A stretch of DNA of 9,555 bases from Nitrospiria bacterium (lineage in GTDB: Bacteria; Nitrospirota; Nitrospiria; Nitrospirales; UBA8639): positions 1 through 9,555 of the forward strand of contig JAUIKP010000092.1 in the NCBI GenBank assembly GCA_030430725.1, given 5' to 3'. The notes beneath the pieces are model-generated. The model was not told where the DNA came from and made no database searches. It saw only the letters and a list, made by a program, of their open reading frames with translations. Below, in pieces: positions 1-6,720 of this stretch. The translations under genes were made by a program, and so were the position numbers. How positions within the stretch are numbered: the first letter of the stretch is position 1; each line of letters begins with the position of its first letter.

Positions 1-1094
1 GTATTGCCCATGATTTCAATAACATTCTTATGGCGATCATTGGTTATACGGAACTTGCCAAACAGAGTGCCAGGGAAAATGTCAGGGCGCAAAAGAATCT
101 TGATGAGGTGTTGGTTGCCGGACAGCGTGCCAAGGAATTGGTTCAACAAATTTTGACATTTAGTCGGCAAACCGAACAAATGCAGCAGCCGCTTGACCTT
201 CAACTGTTGGTCAAGGAAATTGGCAAATTCCTTCGTGCCACGTTCCCGGCGACCATCGACATTCGTCAACATTTCACTGAGGTGACCTCGATCATATTAG
301 GAGATCCTATCCAAATGCATCAGGTGTTGATGAACCTGTGTGCCAACGCCGAACACGCCATGCGGGGAAGCGGAGGTCTTCTTGAGTTGAAGTTGGAGCG
401 TGTGATTGGGGAACCTGACGGGATTGGCGCACATCCTGATCTAAAGGGAGGTGCCTATGTCTGTCTGACGGTTCGAGATACTGGAACGGGTATGACTCCG
501 GATGTCGTCCAACGGATCTTTGATCCCTTCTTTACCACGAAGAGGGTGGGTGAGGGGACGGGAATGGGCTTGGCGGTGGTCCATGGAATCGTCATCAGTT
601 ATGGCGGTGTCATTAAGGTGGAAAGTCATCCTGGGCAGGGAACAATTTTTCGCATTTATTTTCCCGAGATGGAGGCCGGGAGTTATCCAGAGGAAAATCC
701 TCCATTGCCACAAGAAGTGTTCATGGGCCGGGGGCATATTCTATTTGTGGAAGATGAGGAGCCCCTTGCCAGGCTTGGGGAGGAGGCATTGAAGGGGTTG
801 GGGTATGAGGTCATGGTGCGTACGAGTAGCGTGGAAGCTCTGGAAACCTTTCGGGCTGATCCCTTTCGATTTGATGTCGTTGTGACCGATCAAACGATGC
901 CGCATATCACGGGGGAAGCTCTGGCGCGTCAATTATTAGAACTCAGACCGGATGTCCCCATTATCCTGTGTACGGGTTTTAGTCACAGTATGACCTCGGA
1001 AAAGGCCAAAACCATGGGTATTCGGGCTTTTCTTTTAAAACCTTTGTTAATCAAGGATCTTGCGCGGACTCTTCGGGAGGTTCTTGATTCATGA
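1..1094 (+). CDS. Hybrid sensor histidine kinase with C-terminal receiver domain (5' end cut by window edge)
   Basis: The reading frame is open from the left edge (codons at 3, 6, 9...) so the gene begins outside the window. The first residues read IAHDFNNIL, the phospho-accepting H box with its histidine codon at 9-11. Numbering from the ATG at 30, the kinase core follows: an N box (NLCANAEHAM, 102-111), G1 box (DTGTGM, 150-155), F box (FDPFFTTK, 165-171) and G2 box (GEGTGMGLAVVHG, 174-186). A receiver domain occupies about 235-354, with acidic pocket EDEE (241-244), phospho-acceptor Asp287 in VVTDQTMP, Thr315 and Lys337. This is a kinase that phosphorylates its own histidine and passes the phosphate to its attached receiver; a separate Hpt protein or response regulator would be needed to complete a phosphorelay. 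The sensor part is not visible, so the signal is unknown. No partner regulator lies downstream. Confidence 0.95.
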   Translation, partial: IAHDFNNILMAIIGYTELAKQSARENVRAQKNLDEVLVAGQRAKELVQQILTFSRQTEQMQQPLDLQLLVKEIGKFLRATFPATIDIRQHFTEVTSIILGDPIQMHQVLMNLCANAEHAMRGSGGLLELKLERVIGEPDGIGAHPDLKGGAYVCLTVRDTGTGMTPDVVQRIFDPFFTTKRVGEGTGMGLAVVHGIVISYGGVIKVESHPGQGTIFRIYFPEMEAGSYPEENPPLPQEVFMGRGHILFVEDEEPLARLGEEALKGLGYEVMVRTSSVEALETFRADPFRFDVVVTDQTMPHITGEALARQLLELRPDVPIILCTGFSHSMTSEKAKTMGIRAFLLKPLLIKDLARTLREVLDS

Positions 1095-1611
1095 CAGGCC
1101 GAATGTGACTGTGTTGTTTCGGCAGGCGTGAAATCTCCTCCGGTCTCTGTTTGGGGTGTGAGGCCTTTATTCCCCGGAATAGTGGTGATGTCCGAAATCC
1201 CCGCTTTCAGGCTGTCTGCTTTCATCACACTCCCGTCAATATTTTCTGCAGACTCGTCATCAGAAATCTTACGATCAAAAGCGACGCTCAGTCACAAGGT
1301 GCGTAGGGTTTTTCAGAGCTGTTGAAACACGCACCGGCGTCGCTCCTTTACCTGTCGTTTTGATGCTCCGTCACAGCTTCGCCTGCCATCCACTGTATGC
1401 CAAAATCAGAATGGGAGCGAATATGGGCTGTTCATGAACATTCAATTGTGGCTGATTCCCAAATCACTATACTGGGTTCCTTTACATCCTGCAGGTCGTA
1501 CACGGATCGTTCTCCCATTTTCTGGATAGAATGAGCGGCTGAAAAAGCATGAAGCCCGATGAACGTATTGGAATTCGTATTTACCTATGACTGTTTCAGC
1601 GAGGATTGGTT
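1095..1611. other. Intergenic stretch, no convincing gene
   Basis: About 517 bases without a credible coding region on either strand; the short open frames have no ribosome binding site or recognisable protein character. Just after the kinase stop there is a GCCGAA/TTCGGC inverted repeat (1098-1103 and 1118-1123) with a 14-base loop and no T tract, too weak to call a terminator. A larger nested inverted repeat lies at 1280-1344 and is listed separately. Confidence 0.6.
1280..1344. repeat. Nested inverted repeat, 65 bases
   Basis: Three pairs of arms nest around one centre: AGCGACGC (1280-1287) with GCGTCGCT (1337-1344), GGTGCGT (1298-1304) with ACGCACC (1329-1335), and TTTCA (1311-1315) with TGAAA (1323-1327). 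The left side carries an extra 10-base bulge (1288-1297). It could form a long imperfect cruciform or RNA hairpin, or be a remnant of a dispersed intergenic repeat. Its minus strand contains TTTCAACAG, also present at the right end of the element at 2591-2791, which supports a shared repeat origin. No following T tract, so it is not called as a terminator. Confidence 0.55.
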
Positions 1612-1866
1612 ATGAATGGTGAAGAGGCTGTCATTCAAGCGTATGAACATGCCGTCAAAATGGCCCGTGATGTTACTCGACCGGGATATGAGACCTTGCA
1701 AAGGGCTGCGAAAGCGGAGGCCTATGCCTTTGCACTCTGTCAATATTCCCGGGAGTTAAGCGGGCCGGGAGGATTGATGTTTTGGCACGAGCAGGCTCTT
1801 TCGGCGTATCGCCTCGGTCGCCAACGACTGGCAGACCTGCACACGGACTACAAAGAAGCGGGTTAA
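1612..1866 (+). CDS. Small protein of unknown function, 84 aa
   Basis: I do not recognise this family. The chosen ATG at 1612 has GAGGA at 1601-1605, six bases upstream; an in-frame TTG at 1606 would sit directly on that ribosome binding site, so it is less likely. The product looks soluble and largely helical, with a repeated pattern of Ala, Tyr, Arg and Leu (for example KAEAYAFALCQYSREL and ALSAYRLGRQRLADLH) that resembles a helical hairpin or a single TPR-like pair, but no clear TPR consensus can be traced. There is one cysteine, no signal peptide and no membrane segment. The gene stands alone: about 500 bases of non-coding sequence precede it and the probable gene downstream points towards it. 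No function is proposed. Confidence 0.7.
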   Translation: MNGEEAVIQAYEHAVKMARDVTRPGYETLQRAAKAEAYAFALCQYSRELSGPGGLMFWHEQALSAYRLGRQRLADLHTDYKEAG

Positions 1867-1895
1867 GCGTGGGCTTGCAATGGAGGGATCCTGCG

Positions 1896-2264
1896 TCATA
1901 TTGCCGCCGCAACCGGTCTGTGTGAGTCTGGATGGGGTTGCGTCAACTGTGGAGTAATCCTTGCCCCGGTTGCTTTCAGCAACAAGCAGAGGTTTTCGCC
2001 GGGCAACACAACGACCAGGAGTCCTCCCGTTCCCAGGTAGACCCTTCGTTCCCCTCCGGTTGTTCCCGGAATAAACCAAAAGAGCATCTGCTTCCTGCCC
2101 GACCATGCATCATGACGACTCGTGCCGTAGGAGAAGTTGAGTAGGCCGGATGAGGCTCTCTCCAGCCGTAACTCGTTAAGCGTGACGCGGAAAGTTCGTT
2201 GGGGAGATGTGGCGGACTGGTGAGCGGGTTCCGCGAGGCTCATCAAGCCTTCCCCCGTTTTCAT
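1896..2264 (-). CDS. Probable protein of unknown function, minus strand, start uncertain
   Basis: The minus-strand frame from ATG 2264 to TGA 1896 encodes 122 residues with credible protein character: TFRVTLNELRLERASSGLL, LFWFIPG, RRVYLGTGGLLVVVLPGE and LCLLLKATG suggest alternating beta strands. No family is recognised. ATG 2264 has no good ribosome binding site. The frame stays open 20 codons further upstream with plausible sequence (VEETYRLLVRLKGFALR), and an AAAGGA motif (2326-2321) sits five bases before a GTT codon at 2315-2313. That is the layout of a GTG start with its last base changed, so the gene may have lost its normal start, may use GTT, or may contain a sequencing error. It converges on the gene at 1612-1866. 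The overlapping plus-strand frames look like shadows. I judge it more likely real or recently decayed than accidental. Confidence 0.42.
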   Translation of the reverse strand: MKTGEGLMSLAEPAHQSATSPQRTFRVTLNELRLERASSGLLNFSYGTSRHDAWSGRKQMLFWFIPGTTGGERRVYLGTGGLLVVVLPGENLCLLLKATGARITPQLTQPHPDSHRPVAAAI

Positions 2265-2590
2265 CCGGAGAGCGAACCCCTTTAGCCGGACAAGAAGTCT
2301 GTATGTTTCCTCAACGCGAATCCTTTACCTCACCCGAATTCCAACTGCCGGGATCCACCTTGTTGATTCAATCGCTCTCTCAACCATTCACCGGATGTCA
2401 ACATCAGCATGTGAATGATTTTGTACCGTTTATGAAAATACGATTGAGGAGGATGGTCGACATCCATTACTACTAGGCTCCTTCAAATCCCGAGTGGGAT
2501 GCATGGCAAGTCAATCGATAGAAGTGTTGAATCGTAAAGATGTTCACGGGCAAATTTGCCCAGGAATAGCGTACCCATCAAAAGCTCCGG
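2265..2590. other. Intergenic stretch, no gene seen
   Basis: Short frames exist on the plus strand but they lack a ribosome binding site and protein-like composition. On the minus strand TTGACA (2401-2396) could be a -35 element for the minus-strand gene, but no matching -10 lies 16-18 bases downstream. Bases 2321-2326 (minus strand AAAGGA) are the likely ribosome binding site discussed with that gene. Confidence 0.5.
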
Positions 2591-2791
2591 GTCGGTTCAA
2601 AAAAGCATGCCCTGAGTCTTCCCGAAGGGTCCGTCCAGTCCTGCCCTCAGTCATGTCGAGGGGAAGGCCACAGCCGTTTTTAGGGGCGGAGCGTACGCGT
2701 AGTACGTAAGCACGGAAAAATGGGGACCTGCCTGCGCGAAGCCGCTACGGCGGAGGCAGGGAACGCCGCTGGCGGCTTTTTTCAACAGACC
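2591..2791. repeat. 201-bp element with imperfect terminal inverted repeats (MITE/REP-like)
   Basis: The left end ggtcggttcaaaaaagc (2591-2607) and the reverse complement of the right end gcttttttcaacagacc (2775-2791) match at 15 of 17 bases. Inside are two diverged copies of a palindromic module, ccctgagtcttcccgaaggg (2611-2630) and ccctcagtcatgtcgagggg (2644-2663), which resemble the widespread CCCTGAGC-TGTCGAAGGG-type repeat seen in many environmental genomes. A third palindrome has CCTGCCT (2727-2733) paired with AGGCAGG (2754-2760). A GCCGC-TG-GCGGC stem followed by six T lies at the right end (2765-2782). There is no transposase and no clear target-site duplication in the flanking bases. 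It is probably a non-autonomous dispersed repeat; copies elsewhere in the genome are expected but cannot be checked here. Confidence 0.65.
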
Positions 2792-3163
2792 CTCAATAGG
2801 AATATAGGGATCAGGGTAGGGTTCGTCCTTACCTGCGGGTTCCCCAGGGTGAAGGGTTCGGAATTGCAACCTCCTTTTCCTTTGCCTTGGCGAACCCCAA
2901 ATTTTTTAATCACCATTGTTGAGTTGACCTGTTTCTCTGTGCCGTCCCCGATTCGTATTTTCTTCCAGTCCATTTTAGCCTCATCGTCATCCGGGACAGG
3001 TATTCGGGAAAGATGGTGTGGGGGAGATTTACGAGTCCCAGACCAGAGGGGCATAGCACGCCAGAGGTCAAGGATGCTCGCCACAAAAAGGCGTGACATG
3101 AAAAATTCTCCGGCACGGGAACGCACCCGTATACGCGAAAAGACTCAGGATAAAGGAGGTCGT
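2792..3163. other. Intergenic stretch before the zinc-ribbon gene
   Basis: No convincing gene. The plus-strand frame is open from 2720 through this stretch into the zinc-ribbon gene, but its translation here is low in protein character and begins inside the repeat element. A minus-strand frame (from ATG 3099, with GGAG eight bases upstream, to 2782) contains a charged segment (DDDEAKMDWKKIRIGDGTE) yet runs out inside the terminal repeat of the element, so at best it is a remnant. Confidence 0.45.
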
Positions 3164-3376
3164 GTGGCGCAAAGTGTACAGCCAATAAAAAGAAACTCCG
3201 AGTCGTCCTCAGGCCTTTGTCAGCGATGCCAGGGCTATATGGTCCGGGAGTATTATATGGATCGGTTTGATGGAAATTGTCTGTGGGGAATTGGGTGGCG
3301 TTGCGTAAATTGTGGTGCGGTGATTGATCCCGTTATAGACGTTCACCAGCAAAGAGGGAAGCCGGGTATTCCCTGA
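3164..3376 (+). CDS. Small zinc-ribbon protein, 70 aa
   Basis: Two CxxC pairs (Cys19-Cys22 in LCQRCQG and Cys47-Cys50 in RCVNCG) spaced 24 residues apart form a zinc-ribbon knuckle pair, so the product probably binds one zinc ion. The segment between them (MVREYYMDRFDG) and the closing ICD-like sequence VIDPVIDVHQQ look conserved in style with short hypothetical zinc-ribbon proteins of Nitrospira-type genomes, from memory. The GTG at 3164 is chosen because AAAGGAGG (3152-3159) lies four bases before it; an in-frame ATG at 3098 would make a 92-residue form but has only a weak ribosome binding site and would encode a poorly structured N-terminus. No signal peptide or membrane segment. Function is unknown; a nucleic-acid or protein contact role is possible. 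It precedes the zinc-starvation gene train by about 360 bases and may or may not be linked to it. Confidence 0.75.
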   Translation: MAQSVQPIKRNSESSSGLCQRCQGYMVREYYMDRFDGNCLWGIGWRCVNCGAVIDPVIDVHQQRGKPGIP

Positions 3377-3590
3377 TTGGTATGCGCATAACCGTGAAGA
3401 ACATGGATCTGCCATGCTCCTTGGGGAAGTGCGTCTGCTGGCGCACGGAACGAACGGGCCGGGCCAATCCGGGAAGAGAGAGGGTGGTCGCCGATACAAT
3501 GGCCCATTTTGGCTCAGGCGTCGTCGTATGGACGACTCCGACATGCTTCGGCGGTCCGTTCATGGGAAAAAGACGATCTGAACTTCCTGC

Positions 3591-3611
3591 AATTTGACTG
3601 TTGATCAAATT
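3591..3611. promoter_or_regulatory. Inverted repeat, candidate operator of the zinc-linked operon
   Basis: AATTTGA (3591-3597) and TCAAATT (3605-3611) form perfect 7-base arms around a 7-base spacer. The AT-rich 21-base palindrome overlaps possible promoter hexamers and lies about 120 bases before the L33 start, a fitting place for a repressor of the Fur/Zur family. It does not match a Zur box that I know, and the role is inferred from position. Confidence 0.3.
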
Positions 3612-3681
3612 TGTATTGAGGGTTGTCTTCGGTCTTGTGTATTGGTCCGTTGTGTTTTTGATGGAAAAAGGCATCGTGAAT

Positions 3682-3698
3682 TGTTCGTGGTGCGAACA
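3682..3698. promoter_or_regulatory. Inverted repeat TGTTCG-N5-CGAACA, alternative operator
   Basis: Perfect 6-base arms (3682-3687 and 3693-3698) around a 5-base spacer, 35 bases before the TTG start of the L33 gene. It could be an operator, a leader hairpin, or chance. Confidence 0.28.
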
Positions 3699-3733
3699 GC
3701 GGTTTTTGTTCAACCTTTAGAGGGAGGAACGTT

Positions 3734-3895
3734 TTGGCGAACACATCGAACCGAATCGTGGTTCGCTTGCGCAGCACCATGAGTTCCCATTGTTATTCGA
3801 CCAGGAAAAACAAACGTCATAATCCGGATCGCCTGGAATTGCGCAAGTACGATCCCGTTGTCCGAAAGCATGTCCTGTACCGTGAGACCAAGTAA
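3734..3895 (+). CDS. rpmG: Large-subunit ribosomal protein L33, cysteine-less (zinc-free) form
   Basis: The 53-residue product aligns along its length with bacterial L33: [19 protein letters not shown] and [14 protein letters not shown] correspond to the E. coli segments YTTTKNKRTKPEKLELKKF and DPVVRQHVIYKEAK. The two CxxC pairs of the zinc-binding L33 form are absent; only Cys20 is present, so this is the C-minus paralogue that folds without zinc. The start is a TTG at 3734, supported by GGGAGGA (3722-3728) five bases upstream; starting at the internal ATG would remove the first strand of the fold. In many bacteria the C-minus paralogue is repressed by Zur and made when zinc is scarce, releasing zinc from ribosomes. 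Its position at the head of a train with S14, COG0523 GTPases and a ZIP transporter supports that role. A zinc-binding L33 should exist elsewhere in the genome. Confidence 0.92.
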   Translation: MANTSNRIVVRLRSTMSSHCYSTRKNKRHNPDRLELRKYDPVVRKHVLYRETK

Positions 3896-3896
3896 T

Positions 3897-3908
3897 CCCA
3901 CCGGTGGG
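3897..3908. repeat. 12-base perfect palindrome CCCACCGGTGGG
   Basis: It sits one base after the L33 stop codon, between the two ribosomal protein genes. It has no loop and no T tract, so it is not a standard terminator; it could be a protein site, an RNA-stability hairpin or chance. Confidence 0.3.
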
Positions 3909-3990
3909 TCGGATGGAGCCTTGGCGCAAGACGGTGTGTGGGATGCGGGGCCTGCCAATCAAGAATAGTCGGTGAAGAGAAGGAGGGGTG

Positions 3991-4296
3991 ATGGCGAAAA
4001 AAAGTTGCATCATTAAAAATGAGAAGCGAAAAGAGGTTGTGAGGAGGTATGAGGAACAGCGAGCGGCATTGAAGGCGACAATTGGAAACGCTCATGCGCC
4101 GATAGAGGTGCGGGAGAAGGCTCAACAGGCACTGCAGGCGCTTCCCAGAAATGCGAGTCCCACGCGGGTGCGCAATCGATGCCGGATTTCAGGTCGAAGC
4201 CGCGGGTATCTGGGGCGATTCGGGATGTCTCGCATCGACTTTCGCCTGTTGGCGTTAAAGGGCGAAATACCGGGGGTGCAAAAATCGAGTTGGTAG
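3991..4296 (+). CDS. rpsN: Small-subunit ribosomal protein S14, long cysteine-less (zinc-free) form
   Basis: The product is 101 residues, the same length as E. coli S14, and shows the family signature near the middle and end: [33 protein letters not shown] and the terminal [12 protein letters not shown]. It lacks the CxxC pairs of the short zinc-binding S14 form (about 61 aa); Cys6 and Cys64 are isolated. It is thus the C-minus type that needs no zinc. The ATG at 3991 follows AAGGAGG (3980-3986) with a 4-base gap; a GTG directly before it is less likely to be used. S14 sits in the head of the 30S subunit. Together with the C-minus L33 gene 95 bases upstream, it indicates ribosome remodelling under zinc shortage. 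I expect a second, zinc-binding S14 gene in the main ribosomal protein operon of this genome. Confidence 0.94.
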   Translation: MAKKSCIIKNEKRKEVVRRYEEQRAALKATIGNAHAPIEVREKAQQALQALPRNASPTRVRNRCRISGRSRGYLGRFGMSRIDFRLLALKGEIPGVQKSSW

Positions 4297-4301
4297 AGGG
4301 C

Positions 4302-4376
4302 ATGCAAGATTCAGATAACGAAGAAATCTCATTCTTCATGGACCGGATACGGAGTCAATGGAGTGGCAATGTTTAG
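4302..4376 (+). CDS. Possible 24-residue micropeptide ORF
   Basis: After the S14 stop codon, a frame from ATG 4302 to TAG 4376 reads MQDSDNEEISFFMDRIRSQW and four more residues. The acidic start and amphipathic second half look like a small protein, and it fills most of the 107-base gap before the first GTPase. The AGAGGG at 4295-4300 is too close to the ATG for a normal ribosome binding site; an in-frame TTG at 4290 overlaps the S14 stop. It could be a real small protein, a leader peptide or chance. Confidence 0.22.
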   Translation: MQDSDNEEISFFMDRIRSQWSGNV

Positions 4377-4403
4377 AAACCATACAGGTGTACGGAGGGT
4401 GTT

Positions 4404-5375
4404 ATGAACACAGAGGAGCGCACACAGGTGCCTGTTACCGTCTTAACCGGATTTCTGGGTGCGGGGAAAACCACCTTATTAAACAGAATTCTGACCACGG
4501 AGCATGGCAAGCGGGTCGCGGTGATCGTGAATGAATTCGGCGAAGTCGGGATTGATAATCAATTGGTGGTCGGGGCGGACGAAGAGATTTTTGAAATGAA
4601 TAACGGATGCATTTGCTGCACGGTCCGCGGGGATTTAATCAGAATTATCTCCAACCTGCTTAAACGGAAAGAGCGGTTTGATTGTATGGTCATTGAGACT
4701 ACGGGATTGGCTGATCCGGCTCCTGTCGCCCAGACTTTTTTCGTCGATGACGATATGAAGCGTCGGCTGATGTTGGATGCCATTGTGACGGTGGTCGATG
4801 CCAAACATATCTGGGAGCATCTGGATTCCAGCCCGGAAGCGAAAGAGCAAATTGCATTTGCGGACGTGATTCTTTTGAACAAAATTGATCTGGTGGATGC
4901 GAAGGATGTCCAGCGTCTTGAGGAGCGTGTTCGGGCAATCAACGCCATGGCAAAGATTTACCGGACCCGTGACGCCCAGATTGAGGTTGACAGGCTTTTA
5001 AACGTGGGCGCGTTTGATCTTGGACGAAAGCTGGAGATTGACCCCAACTTTCTGGGTGAAGAAGCTCACCAGCATGACCCCACCGTCTATTCAATCTCGC
5101 TAACGGAAAAGGGACAGGTGGATGAAGCGAGAGTGAATGATTGGCTGCGGGAGGTCCTGACGGGAATGGGCACCGATATTTTCCGGATGAAAGGGATCTT
5201 GGATGTACGGGGGCAGGCTGAACGATTCGTCTTTCAAGGTGTGCATATGTTGTTTGATGGTCGTCCGGATCGCCCATGGACAGCCAGCGAAGCCCGAGGG
5301 AATCAGATGGTCTTTATCGGCAGGAATCTTAATCGTGAAAAGTTGCAGGAGGGATTTCGAGCATGCCTCGTTTAA
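4404..5375 (+). CDS. COG0523/CobW-family GTPase, putative zinc metallochaperone (first copy)
   Basis: This 323-residue protein has the full G3E GTPase layout: Walker [10 protein letters not shown] (16-24), the switch segment NEFGEVGID (43-51), the metal-binding CxCC motif (GCICC, Cys69, Cys71, Cys72), ETTGLADP (98-105), the guanine-binding NKID (158-161), and a CobW C-terminal domain starting near [12 protein letters not shown] (221-232). Members of this family bind zinc or other transition metals at CxCC and use GTP hydrolysis to hand metal to client proteins in the cytoplasm. The annotation CobW (cobalamin) is often applied to such proteins, but no cobalamin gene is nearby and the surrounding zinc-free ribosomal proteins and ZIP transporter point to a ZigA/ZagA/YeiR-like zinc role. 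It has no long His-rich loop. ATG 4404 follows GGAGGG (4395-4400). The 3' end overlaps the WD40 gene by 13 bases, suggesting translational coupling. Confidence 0.93.
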   Translation: MNTEERTQVPVTVLTGFLGAGKTTLLNRILTTEHGKRVAVIVNEFGEVGIDNQLVVGADEEIFEMNNGCICCTVRGDLIRIISNLLKRKERFDCMVIETTGLADPAPVAQTFFVDDDMKRRLMLDAIVTVVDAKHIWEHLDSSPEAKEQIAFADVILLNKIDLVDAKDVQRLEERVRAINAMAKIYRTRDAQIEVDRLLNVGAFDLGRKLEIDPNFLGEEAHQHDPTVYSISLTEKGQVDEARVNDWLREVLTGMGTDIFRMKGILDVRGQAERFVFQGVHMLFDGRPDRPWTASEARGNQMVFIGRNLNREKLQEGFRACLV

Positions 5376-6433
5376 GTCGTCCGAAGCCTGCGGTCCGCTT
5401 GTTACCGGTCGGGTCCTTTCAATTGGATGATTACATCAATACCGTGAAGTTTTCTCCGGACGGGAGGCAATTGGCGGTTGGTGACGCGAGCGGGCAGGTC
5501 GTCGTGTGGGATGTTGGGTCTGGGCGTCTCGCCTCTCGTGCCGCAGGGCATCGGGGAGCCGTCCTGACGATGGGATGGCATCCCGAAGGTCGACTTTTAG
5601 GCACGGGAGGAGAAGACGGGGTGGGGCGAATGTGGAATGTGGGCACGGGGGAGGAGCTTGCGGTGCTCCCGGTCGGTGAGGGACGGGCATGGGTCGAGCA
5701 TCTGGCGTGGGAGCCCGGTGGCCATCGCTTGGCGATGACGGCGGGAAAAACCCTGCAAATCGTGAGGTGGCCGGAAAATGACGTGTGTCATATCGAAGCC
5801 GAAATGGCCGGTCATGCCAGCACGGTCTCCGATATCTGTTGGCGCAAGGGGCATCCTGGAGAAATCATCTCGTCATGTTTTGGCGGGGCGAAACTTTGGA
5901 CTATGGGCGGGGAGCAGCCTCTCAGGACATTTTCCTATGAAGGAGCACTCCTGGCAGTGACCTTGAGCGCGGATGGCCAATATCTTGCCTCAGGGAATTT
6001 AGACGGATCCGTTCATTTGTGGAGCACTGCCACGAATCAGCATTGGCACATGGCCGGCTATCCCTGCAAGGTCCGACATGTCGTATTTGATCCACAGGGA
6101 GACTATTTGTGGACCGTGGCCGGCCCTGATTTGGTTGCGTGGTCAGCCAAAAAGTTTGAGGGAAGCAGCGGGCGTCTATTCAGGGGACATCTTGGATGGA
6201 TTCAGGGCATCGCCTGTCACCCCCGTCGATCGATTGTGGCAACGACGGGAGAGGACGGATTGCTTTGTCTCTGGCAGCCGAAATCCACGAAACCGATGCT
6301 GAGCGAGGAACTGAATGTGTCCGGCGGACTGTCCTGCGTGGCCTGGAGTCCGAATGATGTGTGCATCGCGACCGGGGCGGATAACGGGACGGTGTCCCTT
6401 TTTTCTGTTGAAGGGGCGGGTGAGTCACGATGA
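5363..6433 (+). CDS. Cytoplasmic WD40-repeat beta-propeller protein
   Basis: The 356-residue product consists almost wholly of WD40 repeats. Strand-d signatures occur at VVVWD (46-50), GRMWN (88-92), IVRW (133-136), KLWT (177-180), HLWS (218-221), LVAWS (257-261), CLWQ (302-305) and SLFS (345-348), giving seven to eight blades; GH dipeptides typical of WD40 repeats are at 62-63, 150-151 and 275-276. There is no signal peptide, transmembrane segment or kinase domain, so it is a stand-alone cytoplasmic propeller, which would act as a protein-binding platform. ATG 5363 is inside the end of the upstream GTPase gene and is preceded by AGGAGGG (5347-5353) nine bases away. It is wedged between two COG0523 GTPase genes and overlaps the next gene by four bases, so a role in holding a GTPase to its client or to the other GTPase is a reasonable but untested inference. 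Confidence 0.9.
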   Translation: MPRLSRPKPAVRLLPVGSFQLDDYINTVKFSPDGRQLAVGDASGQVVVWDVGSGRLASRAAGHRGAVLTMGWHPEGRLLGTGGEDGVGRMWNVGTGEELAVLPVGEGRAWVEHLAWEPGGHRLAMTAGKTLQIVRWPENDVCHIEAEMAGHASTVSDICWRKGHPGEIISSCFGGAKLWTMGGEQPLRTFSYEGALLAVTLSADGQYLASGNLDGSVHLWSTATNQHWHMAGYPCKVRHVVFDPQGDYLWTVAGPDLVAWSAKKFEGSSGRLFRGHLGWIQGIACHPRRSIVATTGEDGLLCLWQPKSTKPMLSEELNVSGGLSCVAWSPNDVCIATGADNGTVSLFSVEGAGESR

Positions 6434-6708
6434 ATCTATTCGGGGGGCGACGCGGCATCGATCCGGATCAGGCTGACCGTATCAAATCGTGGTCGCGTTC
6501 AGCGTGGGCCTTACCGGAAGAGACGACCGTGATGGTCACCGAATTAGTATGTCGCGAACCCGGCTGCCCTCCCATCGAGACCGTCATTGCCCTCCTGGAA
6601 GGGCCGGGAAAGACCACCCAATTCAAGATTCACAAAACAGCCGGTGATGTGACTCAACGCGATGTGGAGGAATTGGTGAGGGGAGGTCACGATCACCATG
6701 GCAAATGA
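6430..6708 (+). CDS. Small conserved-type protein with CREPGCPP motif and His-rich tail, 92 aa
   Basis: The start ATG overlaps the WD40 stop codon (ATGA), indicating coupled translation. The product has a segment VTELVCREPGCPPIETVIAL (36-55) with Cys41 and Cys46, then QFKIHK and DVTQRDVEEL, and a tail GHDHHGK (86-92) with His87, His89 and His90. I recall similar short proteins with a C-x4-CPP-x-ET core beside COG0523 genes in proteobacteria, though I cannot name a family with certainty. The two cysteines plus the terminal histidines could bind a metal ion, so it may be a metal donor, acceptor or cofactor protein for the adjacent GTPases. There is no signal peptide or membrane segment. The gap to the next gene is only 12 bases. 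Function is unknown. Confidence 0.8.
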   Translation: MNLFGGRRGIDPDQADRIKSWSRSAWALPEETTVMVTELVCREPGCPPIETVIALLEGPGKTTQFKIHKTAGDVTQRDVEELVRGGHDHHGK

Positions 6709-6720
6709 GGGACAGCGCCT

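Larger units (their letters stand above)
3377..3733. other. Leader region upstream of the zinc-linked operon
   Basis: This stretch separates the zinc-ribbon gene from the L33 gene and should carry the operon promoter. It holds two inverted repeats (3591-3611 and 3682-3698, listed separately). TTGACT (3594-3599) and TATTGA (3614-3619) resemble promoter hexamers but are only 14 bases apart, so I do not call a promoter. A 55-codon frame, ATG 3414 to TGA 3581, reads MLLGEVRLLAHGTNG and then an Arg-rich tail; it has no good ribosome binding site and is left uncalled. Confidence 0.5.

Noticed and set aside
2396..2401. TTGACA on the minus strand as promoter of the unknown minus-strand gene
   Set aside because: No -10-like hexamer at 16-18 bases.
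2782..3126. Minus-strand frame of 114 codons
   Set aside because: It ends inside the terminal repeat of the element and overlaps the leader of the zinc-ribbon gene; only one segment looks protein-like.
2720..3163. Long plus-strand open frame upstream of the zinc-ribbon start
   Set aside because: It begins inside the repeat element, has no ribosome binding site at its ATG and low protein character; the strong AAAGGAGG before GTG 3164 marks the real start.
3414..3581. 55-codon plus-strand frame (MLLGEVRLLAHG...) in the operon leader
   Set aside because: Arg-rich and without a ribosome binding site or recognisable family; mentioned but not called.
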